Shown here: positions 46,510 to 54,510 of the stretch, one piece after another
Layout of the letters: every line of letters starts with the position of its first letter
Numbering within the stretch: the stretch's first letter is position 1
Source: JBEBVQ01 sp037190845
Lineage (GTDB): Bacteria; Bacteroidota; Bacteroidia; Chitinophagales; Chitinophagaceae
Direction of reading: 5' to 3'
Assembly: GCA_037190845.1 (NCBI GenBank)
Contig: JBBCJI010000027.1
Span: forward strand, 47,908-111,907
DNA: 64,000 nucleotides
Position numbers and translations under genes: made by a program
Notes under the pieces: generated by a model
The model's database searches: none
What the model was told of the DNA's origin: nothing
The model's input: only the letters and a program-made list of their open reading frames with translations

Positions 46510-46651
46510 GAAGGATTTTCATTTTGTACGCTCCGGAGCGCCCGGCAACAGTATGCCAACACGGGCATGATCATAAGCACCCGACCGGAATGATATATAT
46601 TTTGACCCGGCCCCAATATATTGACTATAAAATTACCGGGAAGCAGGCATA

Positions 46652-46692
46652 AAAAAAAGAAATCGGGGAAGAATCCCTGATTTCTTTCTTTT
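46652..46692 (-). terminator. Rho-independent terminator after the small secreted protein gene
   Basis: On the minus strand AAAGAAATCAGGG pairs with CCCCGATTTCTTT across a short loop, followed by a run of T. It lies about 25 bp after the stop at 46715 and separates that gene from the NtrC gene. Confidence 0.8.
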
Positions 46693-46714
46693 AAACCCCC
46701 TAAATGGTTTCTCT

Positions 46715-47023
46715 TTAAACAGGTTGGCCATTTTGTGTAAGGCGCAACGTTGTAATTTCTTCGCCTTTCTTCAACTCTATTTCATAATATACAGCCAAGT
46801 CATCCCCTTTTACCATAAAGGCGATCGTAGCCAGCCATCCGACATAACTATTACCGGACAATACATTCTTCACCGCTTCGGGTAACGTGTTAACATTAAC
46901 CGGTGTTTTTTCTTCATGAGCCTGCTGTATATGTGATACAACTTCCACCGTGTACCCACTTGCAGCAACGAAGCTGGTTCCAAACAAAGAAAACGTACAT
47001 AAAGCCAACAGAATCCGTTTCAT
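46715..47023 (-). CDS. Small secreted protein, PepSY-like
   Basis: A 102-residue protein with a signal peptide (ILLALCTFSLFGTSFVAASG). The mature ~80 residues contain VNVNTLPEAVKNVLSG and a YVGWLATIAFMVKGDDLAVYYEIELKKGEEITTLRL-type strand pattern, close to the small periplasmic PepSY-like proteins of Bacteroidota. The function of such proteins is not established. It sits between the phosphorelay kinase and the NtrC regulator, has its own terminator, and carries a sigma-54-like promoter 56-70 bp upstream (47079-47093). It is therefore a likely direct target of the NtrC regulator next door. Confidence 0.85.
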   Translation of the reverse strand: MKRILLALCTFSLFGTSFVAASGYTVEVVSHIQQAHEEKTPVNVNTLPEAVKNVLSGNSYVGWLATIAFMVKGDDLAVYYEIELKKGEEITTLRLTQNGQPV

Positions 47024-47078
47024 GAGTTTACTGTTTTTAGTTTTTATTTCCTCGAAATTGACAGGCGCTATATATTAG

Positions 47079-47093
47079 GCTAATGCTATGCCA
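47079..47093 (-). promoter_or_regulatory. Sigma-54 (-24/-12) promoter TGGCATAGCATTAGC
   Basis: On the minus strand TGGCATAGCATTAGC matches TGGCAC-N5-TTGC at both invariant dinucleotides, GG and GC, with the exact spacing; two inner bases differ from consensus. The expected transcript start lies near 47067, giving a leader of about 44 nt to the ATG at 47023. An NtrC gene in the same cluster supports the call. Confidence 0.6.
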
Positions 47094-47199
47094 CCTTCAT
47101 TTCTCACTATTAGGAATCTGACAACAAACTAATTGTAGATTATATTTTTATACACGCAATAAAAAACTGTTGAAAAAAGCCACAGTTTGTGTGTGGAAA

Positions 47200-49719
47200 T
47201 TATAGATGCTGTGCTGCATAAGCCTCTGTATAAGCCAGCAATTCCAGTATATCCTGTTCTATCTGTCGGAACAGTTCCGGATCAGGCCAGGGGGTATGCT
47301 CATCCCTCGAATCAATTTCAGCGTTCCTTAATACAGCCGATAATTTCCCGGCCCCCATCTGACCGGTTCTGCCGGCCAGCCGGTGCAATACTGCTGACGC
47401 CCCCTTCCTGTCCCCTGATCCGACGTATTCATTCAGCAGATGCATATCCTCTCTTGTTGTATCTGCATAGCTTTTCAACGTTTGGCTGATCAACTCCGTA
47501 TCTCCTCCCGTCATACTGATGATCGTGGAAAAAGAAGCAGGTATAGCTGATGTGCTTTCTCCGGCATCTGTTTCAGGAGCCGGTTGCATATCAAACCAGC
47601 CAATCAGATCTTTTTCCAGAAATGGCTTCATGAGCAAACCATTAAATCCCTGCTGACGGATCTTTTCTTTTTCATCCGGCATCGCCTGTGCTGTAAGCGC
47701 AATCATCCGTGTCTCTGAAAAATCAGGATTGGCCTTCAGCGCTTCAAGTAATGCATAACCATCCATATCCGGCATGCGGATATCCATCAGAATCGTGTGA
47801 ATCTTTTTATCGGCAGACGCTTCCAGCAGGCTGGCCGCACGATGAAAACATTGATGTGATATGCCATATTTCTTAAGTATACCCGAGCAAAGATTCAGAA
47901 TAAAAGGATCATCATCCACAACCCATACATGCCCCGTAAATTGTTCCGGCACTTCTCCGCTGCCCGTTGCCTGTCCCTCCGGCATCTTTGCCTTGGGTAA
48001 TGAAATATTTACAGTAAACACACTTCCTTTACCGGCATCACTTTGCAATGAAATCGTCCCTTTAAATGCATCAGTCAGCTCGCGTACAATGCTCAATCCC
48101 AATCCCGTGCCCTGCCGGCTGTCGGAAGCAGCACGCTCAAACTGCTTAAAGATTTTCTCATGATCTTCCGGAGCTATACCGACACCTGTATCTGCCACAG
48201 AAAATATAAAGGAAGTCCGCCTGGGCAGATCTACATACTCTGCCAGGAAAGATACTGTCCCTTCATCTGTAAACTTGATAGCATTACCCAGCAGATTGTA
48301 CAGTATCTGCTTCAGCCTGAAGGCATCTCCTTTATACAATGGAGCAGGCAGCTCACTGCCGGATGAAAAATGGAAATCAAGTCCTTTCTGCTCTGCCAAT
48401 ATCTTTACAGATGCCGCAACTTCCTGTATCAGTTGCCTCATATCGAACTGCGTATCTTCCAGCGTTACCCGGCCGGAGGTGATACGACTGTAATCCAGCA
48501 CCTCATTTACCGATTGCAGCAGATGCTGTGACGACTGATAAATAACATTTATATCTGCAGATGTATACGTTTCATTCAACTGCATCTGCTCAGCCGTTCC
48601 GATAATCGTTTGTAACGGTGTTCGTAATTCATGGCTCATATTCGCCAGAAATCGTTCCTTAACTTTACCAAGCTGTTCAGCCTCTTCTTTGGCCGCAATG
48701 AGTTCCGTTCTGTACCGGTTACTTTTTGCAATGTCTGCAAAAATGAGAAATAACAGCACACCCGCCCCGGACATGAAAATGATAACGATCATCTTCAGCC
48801 TGTCAATACCCGTATTAACCAATTCTGTAGCCCGGATATTTTTTTCCGTCACCAGATTCATTTCCTCGGTCTCTATATCCTGCAGAATAACCAATACCTG
48901 ACTGATCAGCATATTACCTGCACGGGTAAGCTGCATCTGCTGCCGGAGCAGGCCTTCACGCTTTTGCTGCATGTCCGATTCTATCGTAGCAATGCCGGCG
49001 CTAATCTCCTGTATCAGACTGTCTTCTTTGGCAGTAGCAAGCGTATCAATATGTATTTTCAGATCCTCCTGTATCAATCGTTGCATCCGGACCACATCAG
49101 GAGCTTTCTTTCTGCCTACAAGGCGATCCCAGAACGATTGCTTCTGCTCTGCGCCCTGGATAATTGAATCTACAGGCTCAATAATGGTTGTCGTCTTCTT
49201 TTCTGTGGTCACCACACTATTGTCAAAACGCACGCTGTCTGTAGCCAGCAGGTCTGAGAGCCTGCGTATCTGTATAGAAAGTGTATCGTTCTTTACAACA
49301 TCACTGCGAAGCTTTATATAGTTCAGCAGCAACCGGTCCCGCTCCCGAAGCAGGCTTTTCATGGTATCAATACGGGGAAGCTGCCCAGGATTATCGCGGC
49401 TCATCAAACGGAGCGTATCAATCATATGCTGCAGGTGCTGCGACTCTTTCAGGAAGATATTATATGGCTGCCGGTCATTGGCCAATGCCTGCGTTCGCTG
49501 TAACTGATCGAGCATCACAACTTCCCGGAACACCTGGTTCATAAACTGAAGCTTGGGGCTTGGATCAGCCAGGGAATGCACGGTTTGCAACATCCGCAAA
49601 AAAGTACCTTTTGTAAGCCCCCATGATACAAAAACAGCCGCAGCAGCCAGTAGAAAAGCGAAAATCACTTTCTTGGCAATGGACCGGGAATGTTTCTTTT
49701 CTGAAGGGATGGCAGACAT
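47200..49719 (-). CDS. Hybrid sensor kinase with receiver and HPt domains
   Basis: An 839-residue membrane protein. Two transmembrane segments (VIFAFLLAAAAVFVSWGL near residue 20 and IVIIFMSGAGVLLFLIF near 320) flank a ~275-residue helical periplasmic sensor domain. The cytoplasmic part has HisKA with His363 (NMSHELRTPL), a HATPase (ILYNLLGNAIKF, GTGLGLSIVREL), a receiver with Asp646 (LMDIRMPDMDG) and an HPt domain with His779 (LHRLAGRTGQMG). Phosphate can therefore pass His-Asp-His within one protein and then to a separate regulator. The only regulator encoded nearby is the NtrC protein at 45181-46509. The signal sensed is unknown. Confidence 0.95.
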   Translation of the reverse strand: MSAIPSEKKHSRSIAKKVIFAFLLAAAAVFVSWGLTKGTFLRMLQTVHSLADPSPKLQFMNQVFREVVMLDQLQRTQALANDRQPYNIFLKESQHLQHMIDTLRLMSRDNPGQLPRIDTMKSLLRERDRLLLNYIKLRSDVVKNDTLSIQIRRLSDLLATDSVRFDNSVVTTEKKTTTIIEPVDSIIQGAEQKQSFWDRLVGRKKAPDVVRMQRLIQEDLKIHIDTLATAKEDSLIQEISAGIATIESDMQQKREGLLRQQMQLTRAGNMLISQVLVILQDIETEEMNLVTEKNIRATELVNTGIDRLKMIVIIFMSGAGVLLFLIFADIAKSNRYRTELIAAKEEAEQLGKVKERFLANMSHELRTPLQTIIGTAEQMQLNETYTSADINVIYQSSQHLLQSVNEVLDYSRITSGRVTLEDTQFDMRQLIQEVAASVKILAEQKGLDFHFSSGSELPAPLYKGDAFRLKQILYNLLGNAIKFTDEGTVSFLAEYVDLPRRTSFIFSVADTGVGIAPEDHEKIFKQFERAASDSRQGTGLGLSIVRELTDAFKGTISLQSDAGKGSVFTVNISLPKAKMPEGQATGSGEVPEQFTGHVWVVDDDPFILNLCSGILKKYGISHQCFHRAASLLEASADKKIHTILMDIRMPDMDGYALLEALKANPDFSETRMIALTAQAMPDEKEKIRQQGFNGLLMKPFLEKDLIGWFDMQPAPETDAGESTSAIPASFSTIISMTGGDTELISQTLKSYADTTREDMHLLNEYVGSGDRKGASAVLHRLAGRTGQMGAGKLSAVLRNAEIDSRDEHTPWPDPELFRQIEQDILELLAYTEAYAAQHL

Positions 49720-49907
49720 AGCAATAATAACCTGTTCGGATGCGCTTAAAGATACAAAACAAGATACTTTACCTCGAAACCTGATAAAAAATTGGCAAAA
49801 TTTATAGCAATGTCATAGATAATAGATAACGGTAGTAACAAAATTCAGAAAGTATACAATTGCGTTAGTTGCTTACCGGTAGGATCATTCCTGACAACAA
49901 ACAATGG

Positions 49908-50000
49908 TGTCATCCCGACGAAGGAGGGATCCCACATAATACGGGACTGTCCTGTATTATGTGAGATCCTTCACTCCGCTTCGCTGCGTTCTGGATGACA
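49908..50000. repeat. REP-like hairpin (TGTCATCC...GGATGACA)
   Basis: A 93-bp imperfect palindrome that starts TGTCATCC and ends GGATGACA. Its inner stem pairs CACATAATACGGGAC with GTCCTGTATTATGTG. Similar hairpins occur as dispersed intergenic repeats in many Bacteroidota. It lies between the divergent kinase and argS genes, where the rest of 49720-50059 shows nothing else apart from a near -7 box for the kinase (TATCTTTA, 49747-49754, minus). Confidence 0.7.
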
Positions 50001-50059
50001 TCGTAGACAGAATCATGTGACCGTCACCACTTCCTTACCATAATCTGCCGTTCTAATGT

Positions 50060-50067
50060 TATTTTTG
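50060..50067 (+). promoter_or_regulatory. -7 box (TATTTTTG) for argS
   Basis: Exact TAnnTTTG match, 17 bp before the argS ATG at 50085. The ATG at 50075 is out of frame with argS. Confidence 0.6.
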
Positions 50068-50084
50068 TAGCAAAATGATCCCGA

Positions 50085-51884
50085 ATGATCCTTGTTGACC
50101 AGTTAAGGAATGCCACTGTCGCTGCACTAAAACATCTTTTTCCCGATACGGAAATCCCCGGCTCACTGATCACCGTCAACCAAACGAAGCCCGAGTTTAC
50201 CGGCGATTATACAATTGTGCTCTTCCCTTTTCTCAAGCTCCTCCGGCAAAAACCGGATGCGCTGGGCACCCTATTGGGAGATCACCTGGTAAATAACAGC
50301 GGATTAGTGGTATCCTATGAGATCGTAAGCGGATTTCTAAACCTGACTATCCGGGAGTCTTACTGGACTGCATTTCTGCTCAATCATTTCAATGACCGGA
50401 ATTATGGGGAAAAATCCTGCCGTGACGAACGGGTGATGATTGAATATTCTTCTCCCAATACCAACAAACCGCTGCACTTCGGACACCTGCGGAATAATTT
50501 TCTCGGCTTTGCCATGGCCAATATCCTGCATGCCAACGGCAAACAGGTAGTTAAGGCCAACCTGGTCAACGACCGGGGCATCCACATATGCAAGTCTATG
50601 GTGGCCTGGCTGCATTTTGCCAATGGAGCCACACCTGCAGACACAGGCATAAAAGGTGATCATCTCGTAGGAGATTATTACGTACGCTTTAATGATGCGT
50701 ATAAAACGCAGATCAGTGAACTGGTGGCACAGGGAATGGAAGAGACCGCAGCAGAACGGGAAGCCCCCATCATGAAAGAAGCACAGGATATGCTGCGCCG
50801 CTGGGAAGCAGGAGACCCGGAAGTACGAACGCTGTGGGAAACAATGAACGGGTGGGTATACAAAGGCTTCGAGGAAACTTATCGGCGGCTGGGTATTGAC
50901 TTCGACAAGATGTATTACGAAAGCAATACGTACCTGCTGGGAAAAAGTATTGTTGAAAAAGGACTGAAAAAGAGTATATTATTTAAAAAAGAAGACGGCT
51001 CTGTATGGATAGACCTTACCGGAGACGGACTGGACCAGAAACTGCTGCTGCGTGGCGACGGCACCTCCGTATACATGACACAGGATCTCGGAACGGCGGT
51101 ACTGAAGTATAATGATTACAAGCTCGCCCGGTCTGTCTATGTGATTGCAGACGAGCAGAACTATCACATGCAGGTGCTGAAACTGATCCTGCAGAAACTC
51201 GGAGAGCCTTGCGCCGACGGCATATACCACCTCTCTTACGGCATGGTGGAATTACCCACAGGCAAGATGAAAAGCAGGGAAGGTACTGTTGTGGATGCAG
51301 ACGACATGATGGATGAGATGATCCGTCTTTCACAACAACAAACAGAAGAAGCTGGTAAAACAGAAGGATTCTCTGATGAAGAACTGCAAAAGCTGTATGA
51401 AACCATAGGTCTTGGTGCGTTGAAGTTCTACCTGCTCCGGGTAGATCCGAAGAAAAAAATGATCTTCGACCCTAAAGAATCCATAGACCTGCATGGATTT
51501 ACCGCCACATTTATTCAGTATGCGCATGCGCGTATCTGTTCCATTCTACGGAAAGAAAACATTCCTCTGCTACCCGGCAAAGAACACTTCCAGACTTTTG
51601 TGCAGACACAGCCACTTGCCGCACCCGAAAAGGATCTGGTACGCGAGCTGGAACAATACCCACAGATACTCGAAAGCGCCGCGGACGATTACAACCCGTC
51701 CCTGTTGTGTAATTATACCTTCCGGCTGGCACAGTTGTTCAATTCCTTTTACGACCAGCACAGCATTGCACATGCCGAAAATGAGGAGAAGAAACTGCTG
51801 CGCCTGATGATCATTGTCATGGCTGCACGCACCATGCGCCATGCCATGCAATTGCTGGGTATCCGGCTGCCTGAGAAGATGTAA
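50085..51884 (+). CDS. argS: Arginine--tRNA ligase
   Basis: A 599-residue class I aminoacyl-tRNA synthetase for tRNA-Arg. The N-terminal ~90 residues are the ArgRS-specific tRNA-binding domain. The HIGH motif is HFGH (131-134, in NKPLHFGHLRNN). The KMSKS-equivalent loop is KMKSR (394-398, in TGKMKSREGT), and the C-terminal alpha-helical DALR anticodon domain follows (YNPSLLCNYTFRLAQLFNSFY). Length and ends are normal for the Bacteroidota form. It has its own -7 box and is followed by a frameshifted DUF4256 remnant. Confidence 0.97.
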   Translation: MILVDQLRNATVAALKHLFPDTEIPGSLITVNQTKPEFTGDYTIVLFPFLKLLRQKPDALGTLLGDHLVNNSGLVVSYEIVSGFLNLTIRESYWTAFLLNHFNDRNYGEKSCRDERVMIEYSSPNTNKPLHFGHLRNNFLGFAMANILHANGKQVVKANLVNDRGIHICKSMVAWLHFANGATPADTGIKGDHLVGDYYVRFNDAYKTQISELVAQGMEETAAEREAPIMKEAQDMLRRWEAGDPEVRTLWETMNGWVYKGFEETYRRLGIDFDKMYYESNTYLLGKSIVEKGLKKSILFKKEDGSVWIDLTGDGLDQKLLLRGDGTSVYMTQDLGTAVLKYNDYKLARSVYVIADEQNYHMQVLKLILQKLGEPCADGIYHLSYGMVELPTGKMKSREGTVVDADDMMDEMIRLSQQQTEEAGKTEGFSDEELQKLYETIGLGALKFYLLRVDPKKKMIFDPKESIDLHGFTATFIQYAHARICSILRKENIPLLPGKEHFQTFVQTQPLAAPEKDLVRELEQYPQILESAADDYNPSLLCNYTFRLAQLFNSFYDQHSIAHAENEEKKLLRLMIIVMAARTMRHAMQLLGIRLPEKM

Positions 51885-51922
51885 CACAGTTCAGCAATAA
51901 AACTTCAACAGGATAAATATAA

Positions 51923-52490
51923 AAACATAAGCAGGGTAAACAGAAATTACCACAGGAACGATGCCAGGAATTGTTCCGGATATTAAAAGCCCGTTTTGAG
52001 AAAAATATGAACCGGCGTAAGGGCCTTGATTGGGATAAAGTACAGGCAAAGCTGGAAGCCAATACTGCAAAGCTGTGGTCGCTCAATGAAATGGGGGAAA
52101 CTGGCGGGGAGCCTGATGGTGTGGGATATGATAAAAAGACGGGGGAATACATTTTTTAGACTGTGTGGCGGAAAGCCCCAAAGGTCGCAGGAGTGTTTGT
52201 TATGACCCCGAAGCATTGAATCCAGGAAAGAGCATAAACCAAAGCACACCGCTATCGGTATGGCAGCCGAAATGGGGATTGAAATCTTATCGGCAGAGCA
52301 ATACCACGTATTGCAACAATTTGGAAAATTCGACACAAAAACTTCGAGTTGGATAGCAACACCGGCTGATATCAGGAAACTCGGTGGAGCCATTTTTGGC
52401 GACTGGCGCTACGGTCATGTATTCATATATCACAACGGCGCTGAGTCTTACTATGCCGCCAGAGGATTCCGCGGCTCGCTCAGGGTGTGA
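51923..52490 (+). pseudogene. DUF4256 family gene broken by two frameshifts and lacking a start
   Basis: Three successive frames together encode a nearly complete DUF4256 protein. Frame one (51923-52159) gives FRILKARFEKNMNRRKGLDW to GYDKKTGEYIF and then hits TAG. Frame two resumes at about 52160 with DCVAESPKGRRSVCYDPEAL. Frame three resumes at about 52219 with ESRKEHKPKHTAIGMAAEM and runs to the family's usual end FRGSLRV at 52490. Each break fits a single missing base (after TTTTTTA near 52158, and near GCATTGAA at 52213-52220). Upstream of the conserved part the frame contains no ATG after a TAA at 51920-51922. The function of the family is unknown. The lesions could be real decay or assembly errors. 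Confidence 0.8.
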
Positions 52491-52511
52491 ATATGATGCA
52501 AACGGGGCAGT

Positions 52512-53150
52512 TTATTTAATGTAGTACAATCCTGTACTATCCTCAAATGCCACAACTCCATACCCTTTCGTAATGTATACCCTATGGATCGCATAAAGGT
52601 GTTTCGATTCCTGCGTATGCTGCTGTATAGCAACTTGTGTATAAACCTTGCCACCGATAGCTATAATATCACTATACATGTCATACTCAAAATCTACACT
52701 CGGATGACTACCATCGACTCTTATCGGCTCAATAACCACATCTGACGAAAGATCCCCTATCTGATATTCCAGCACAGCAAGACGCTTATCTGAATTTGAA
52801 TAAAACTGACGTAATGAGTACCACAGGATAATAGGCGAATCCGTGGAATCCGTAATGTGCGTGGCAGTTATATGACCCTTAGCCGGAGAACAGATTGGAG
52901 AGTTACACGAAAGCTGTTGCGGACTTCTTTCACCCACGGCTACATACGGCGCTGTCTGCTCTGTTTTTCCAAATACAAAACGATGCTCCCTGCCCACAGT
53001 ATTTGTGTATATTACCGTATCACCGGTTTTGTAGCGGAGCCATGACCAGTGCTCTGTTTGGAAGCCGGAACATTGTTCCTCCTCACATTTACAGGCATCC
53101 AGCACAAAAAGGCATATACCCAGTGCAGGCAGAATGAGATATTTCAACAT
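52512..53150 (-). CDS. Hypothetical lipoprotein
   Basis: About 212 residues from the ATG at 53150, which is followed by a lipoprotein leader (YLILPALGICLFVLDAC, Cys20). A Cys-rich start of the mature part (KCEEEQC) is followed by a beta-rich ~190-residue region with GDTVIYTNTVGREHRFVFG and VYTQVAIQQHTQESKH. The frame extends to 53195, but the added 15 residues do not fit a leader. I do not recognise a domain. It is isolated: the DUF4256 remnant is convergent and a repeat-rich gap lies upstream. Confidence 0.78.
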   Translation of the reverse strand: MLKYLILPALGICLFVLDACKCEEEQCSGFQTEHWSWLRYKTGDTVIYTNTVGREHRFVFGKTEQTAPYVAVGERSPQQLSCNSPICSPAKGHITATHITDSTDSPIILWYSLRQFYSNSDKRLAVLEYQIGDLSSDVVIEPIRVDGSHPSVDFEYDMYSDIIAIGGKVYTQVAIQQHTQESKHLYAIHRVYITKGYGVVAFEDSTGLYYIK

Positions 53151-53220
53151 GGTTGCATTAACACTTTTAAAGAAAACGCATCTTTCACATATCACCCCTA
53201 TTCAGTATCAACTCGTAAGT

Positions 53221-53428
53221 AACAAGTAGCAGGCTGCAATCAGCTAAAACAGCCTGCTATTGACAAAAGGTCAACGGCGCGCAATCATTGTGAGGCGGGG
53301 CCGAAGCAATCTCAGGTTGCGTGAGACTGCTTCGTCGTACCTTCTCGCAGTGACTAGCGTTACCTAATAATGCACTAAGTCGTGCATAACAGTTAGCAGA
53401 TTACAATAAGTCAAAACAGCTTGCTATT
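53221..53428. repeat. Compound repeat: REP-like hairpin flanked by 41-bp imperfect direct repeats
   Basis: 53221-53261 and 53388-53428 are direct repeats, with 32 of 41 positions alike by eye (start AACAAGTAGCAG / AACAGTTAGCAG, end AACAGCYTGCTATT). The first copy is itself a hairpin (TAGCAGGCTG ... CAGCCTGCTA). Between them, 53285-53354 is a palindrome of the well-known Bacteroidota type (ATTGTGAGG...GAAGCAATCTCA / TGAGACTGCTTCG...CTCGCAGTGAC). No coding content. Confidence 0.7.
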
Positions 53429-53450
53429 CTCGACTTAATACTTACGGCTA

Positions 53451-54506
53451 CTACTGGTCAAGTCTCACTCGCGGATCCAACCAGCCGTACAGCAGGTCTG
53501 TCAGCAGGTTGATGATAATGAAGATAAATGCGGTGAGCAATACGGATCCCATCACAAGTGGAAAATCAAATTTATCAAGCGCATCCACGGTGATCTTCCC
53601 TACCCCTTTCCAATTAAAGATATATTCAATAAAAAAGGAACCGGCCAGCAATTCGGCCAGCCAGCCGGAAACAGCAGTTACAACCGGATTCAAAGCATTC
53701 GGCAATGCATGACGGAACACAACACGGATTTTGCCTAATCCTTTTGCATAAGCGGTACGGATATAATCCTGAGAAAGCGCATCCAGCAAAGCACTTCGTG
53801 TAAGCTGGGTAATAATTGCCAACGGACGTATACCCAACGCCAGCGCAGGTAATATCAGATTGTGCAATGCCAGTTTTCTTCCCGAAAAAGCATCGTACTC
53901 CCAAAGGCTGCCGGTCATATTAAGCCCTGTAACTGAATGGAGCAGATAACCAAAGACATATGCGATCAGCAGTCCGGCAAAAAACGAAGGGAGCGAAATA
54001 CCTGCTACACTTGCCGCAATCGCGGAGGTATCCAGCCAGGTATCCTTTTTCATTGCCGCTAATATACCAAGTAAAATACCGCCTATCGTAGCCAGGATCA
54101 TGGCAGAAAGCGCCAGGATAATCGTACCCGGCAATGCCTCGGCCAACACCACATTCACCTCTCGCTTGGTACGATACGACCTGCCGGCATAAGGCCACTT
54201 CAGCCCAAGCTCTTTTTGCTGCGAAAAGCTGATCAATGGTATATGTGCATATTTTTCGCGGTCGTCCTTTTTATGCACCCCTACGGGTGAAAGATCATTC
54301 AGGTATAGCAAATATCTTTTCCAGAGCGGCTTGTCCAGGTTAAGCTCCTTACGGGCATTCTCAATAGAAGCCAGATCGCTCCGTTGTCCCATCGTTAAAC
54401 GGGCTGGATCTGCGGGCATTACATTAAAAAGAAAAAAAACTACCGTTATCACACCCAGCAGCACCAGGATGCTGTATCGTAAACGTCGTATCAGGTAGCG
54501 GAGCAA
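53451..54506 (-). CDS. ABC transporter permease, DppB/OppB-like
   Basis: A 351-residue inner-membrane permease with an N-terminal helix (ILVLLGVITVVFFLFNVMPADPARL), about six transmembrane segments and the EAA-type cytoplasmic loop YIRTAYAKGLGKIRVVFRHALPNAL. This is the DppB/OppB family of peptide or nickel importers. A longer than usual loop (residues about 50-100) follows the first helix. The partner permease (DppC), ATPase and binding protein are not in the window. It starts 4 bp after the stop of the BT_3928-type gene, so the two are co-transcribed. Confidence 0.93.
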   Translation of the reverse strand: MLRYLIRRLRYSILVLLGVITVVFFLFNVMPADPARLTMGQRSDLASIENARKELNLDKPLWKRYLLYLNDLSPVGVHKKDDREKYAHIPLISFSQQKELGLKWPYAGRSYRTKREVNVVLAEALPGTIILALSAMILATIGGILLGILAAMKKDTWLDTSAIAASVAGISLPSFFAGLLIAYVFGYLLHSVTGLNMTGSLWEYDAFSGRKLALHNLILPALALGIRPLAIITQLTRSALLDALSQDYIRTAYAKGLGKIRVVFRHALPNALNPVVTAVSGWLAELLAGSFFIEYIFNWKGVGKITVDALDKFDFPLVMGSVLLTAFIFIIINLLTDLLYGWLDPRVRLDQ

Positions 54507-54510
54507 GGGA

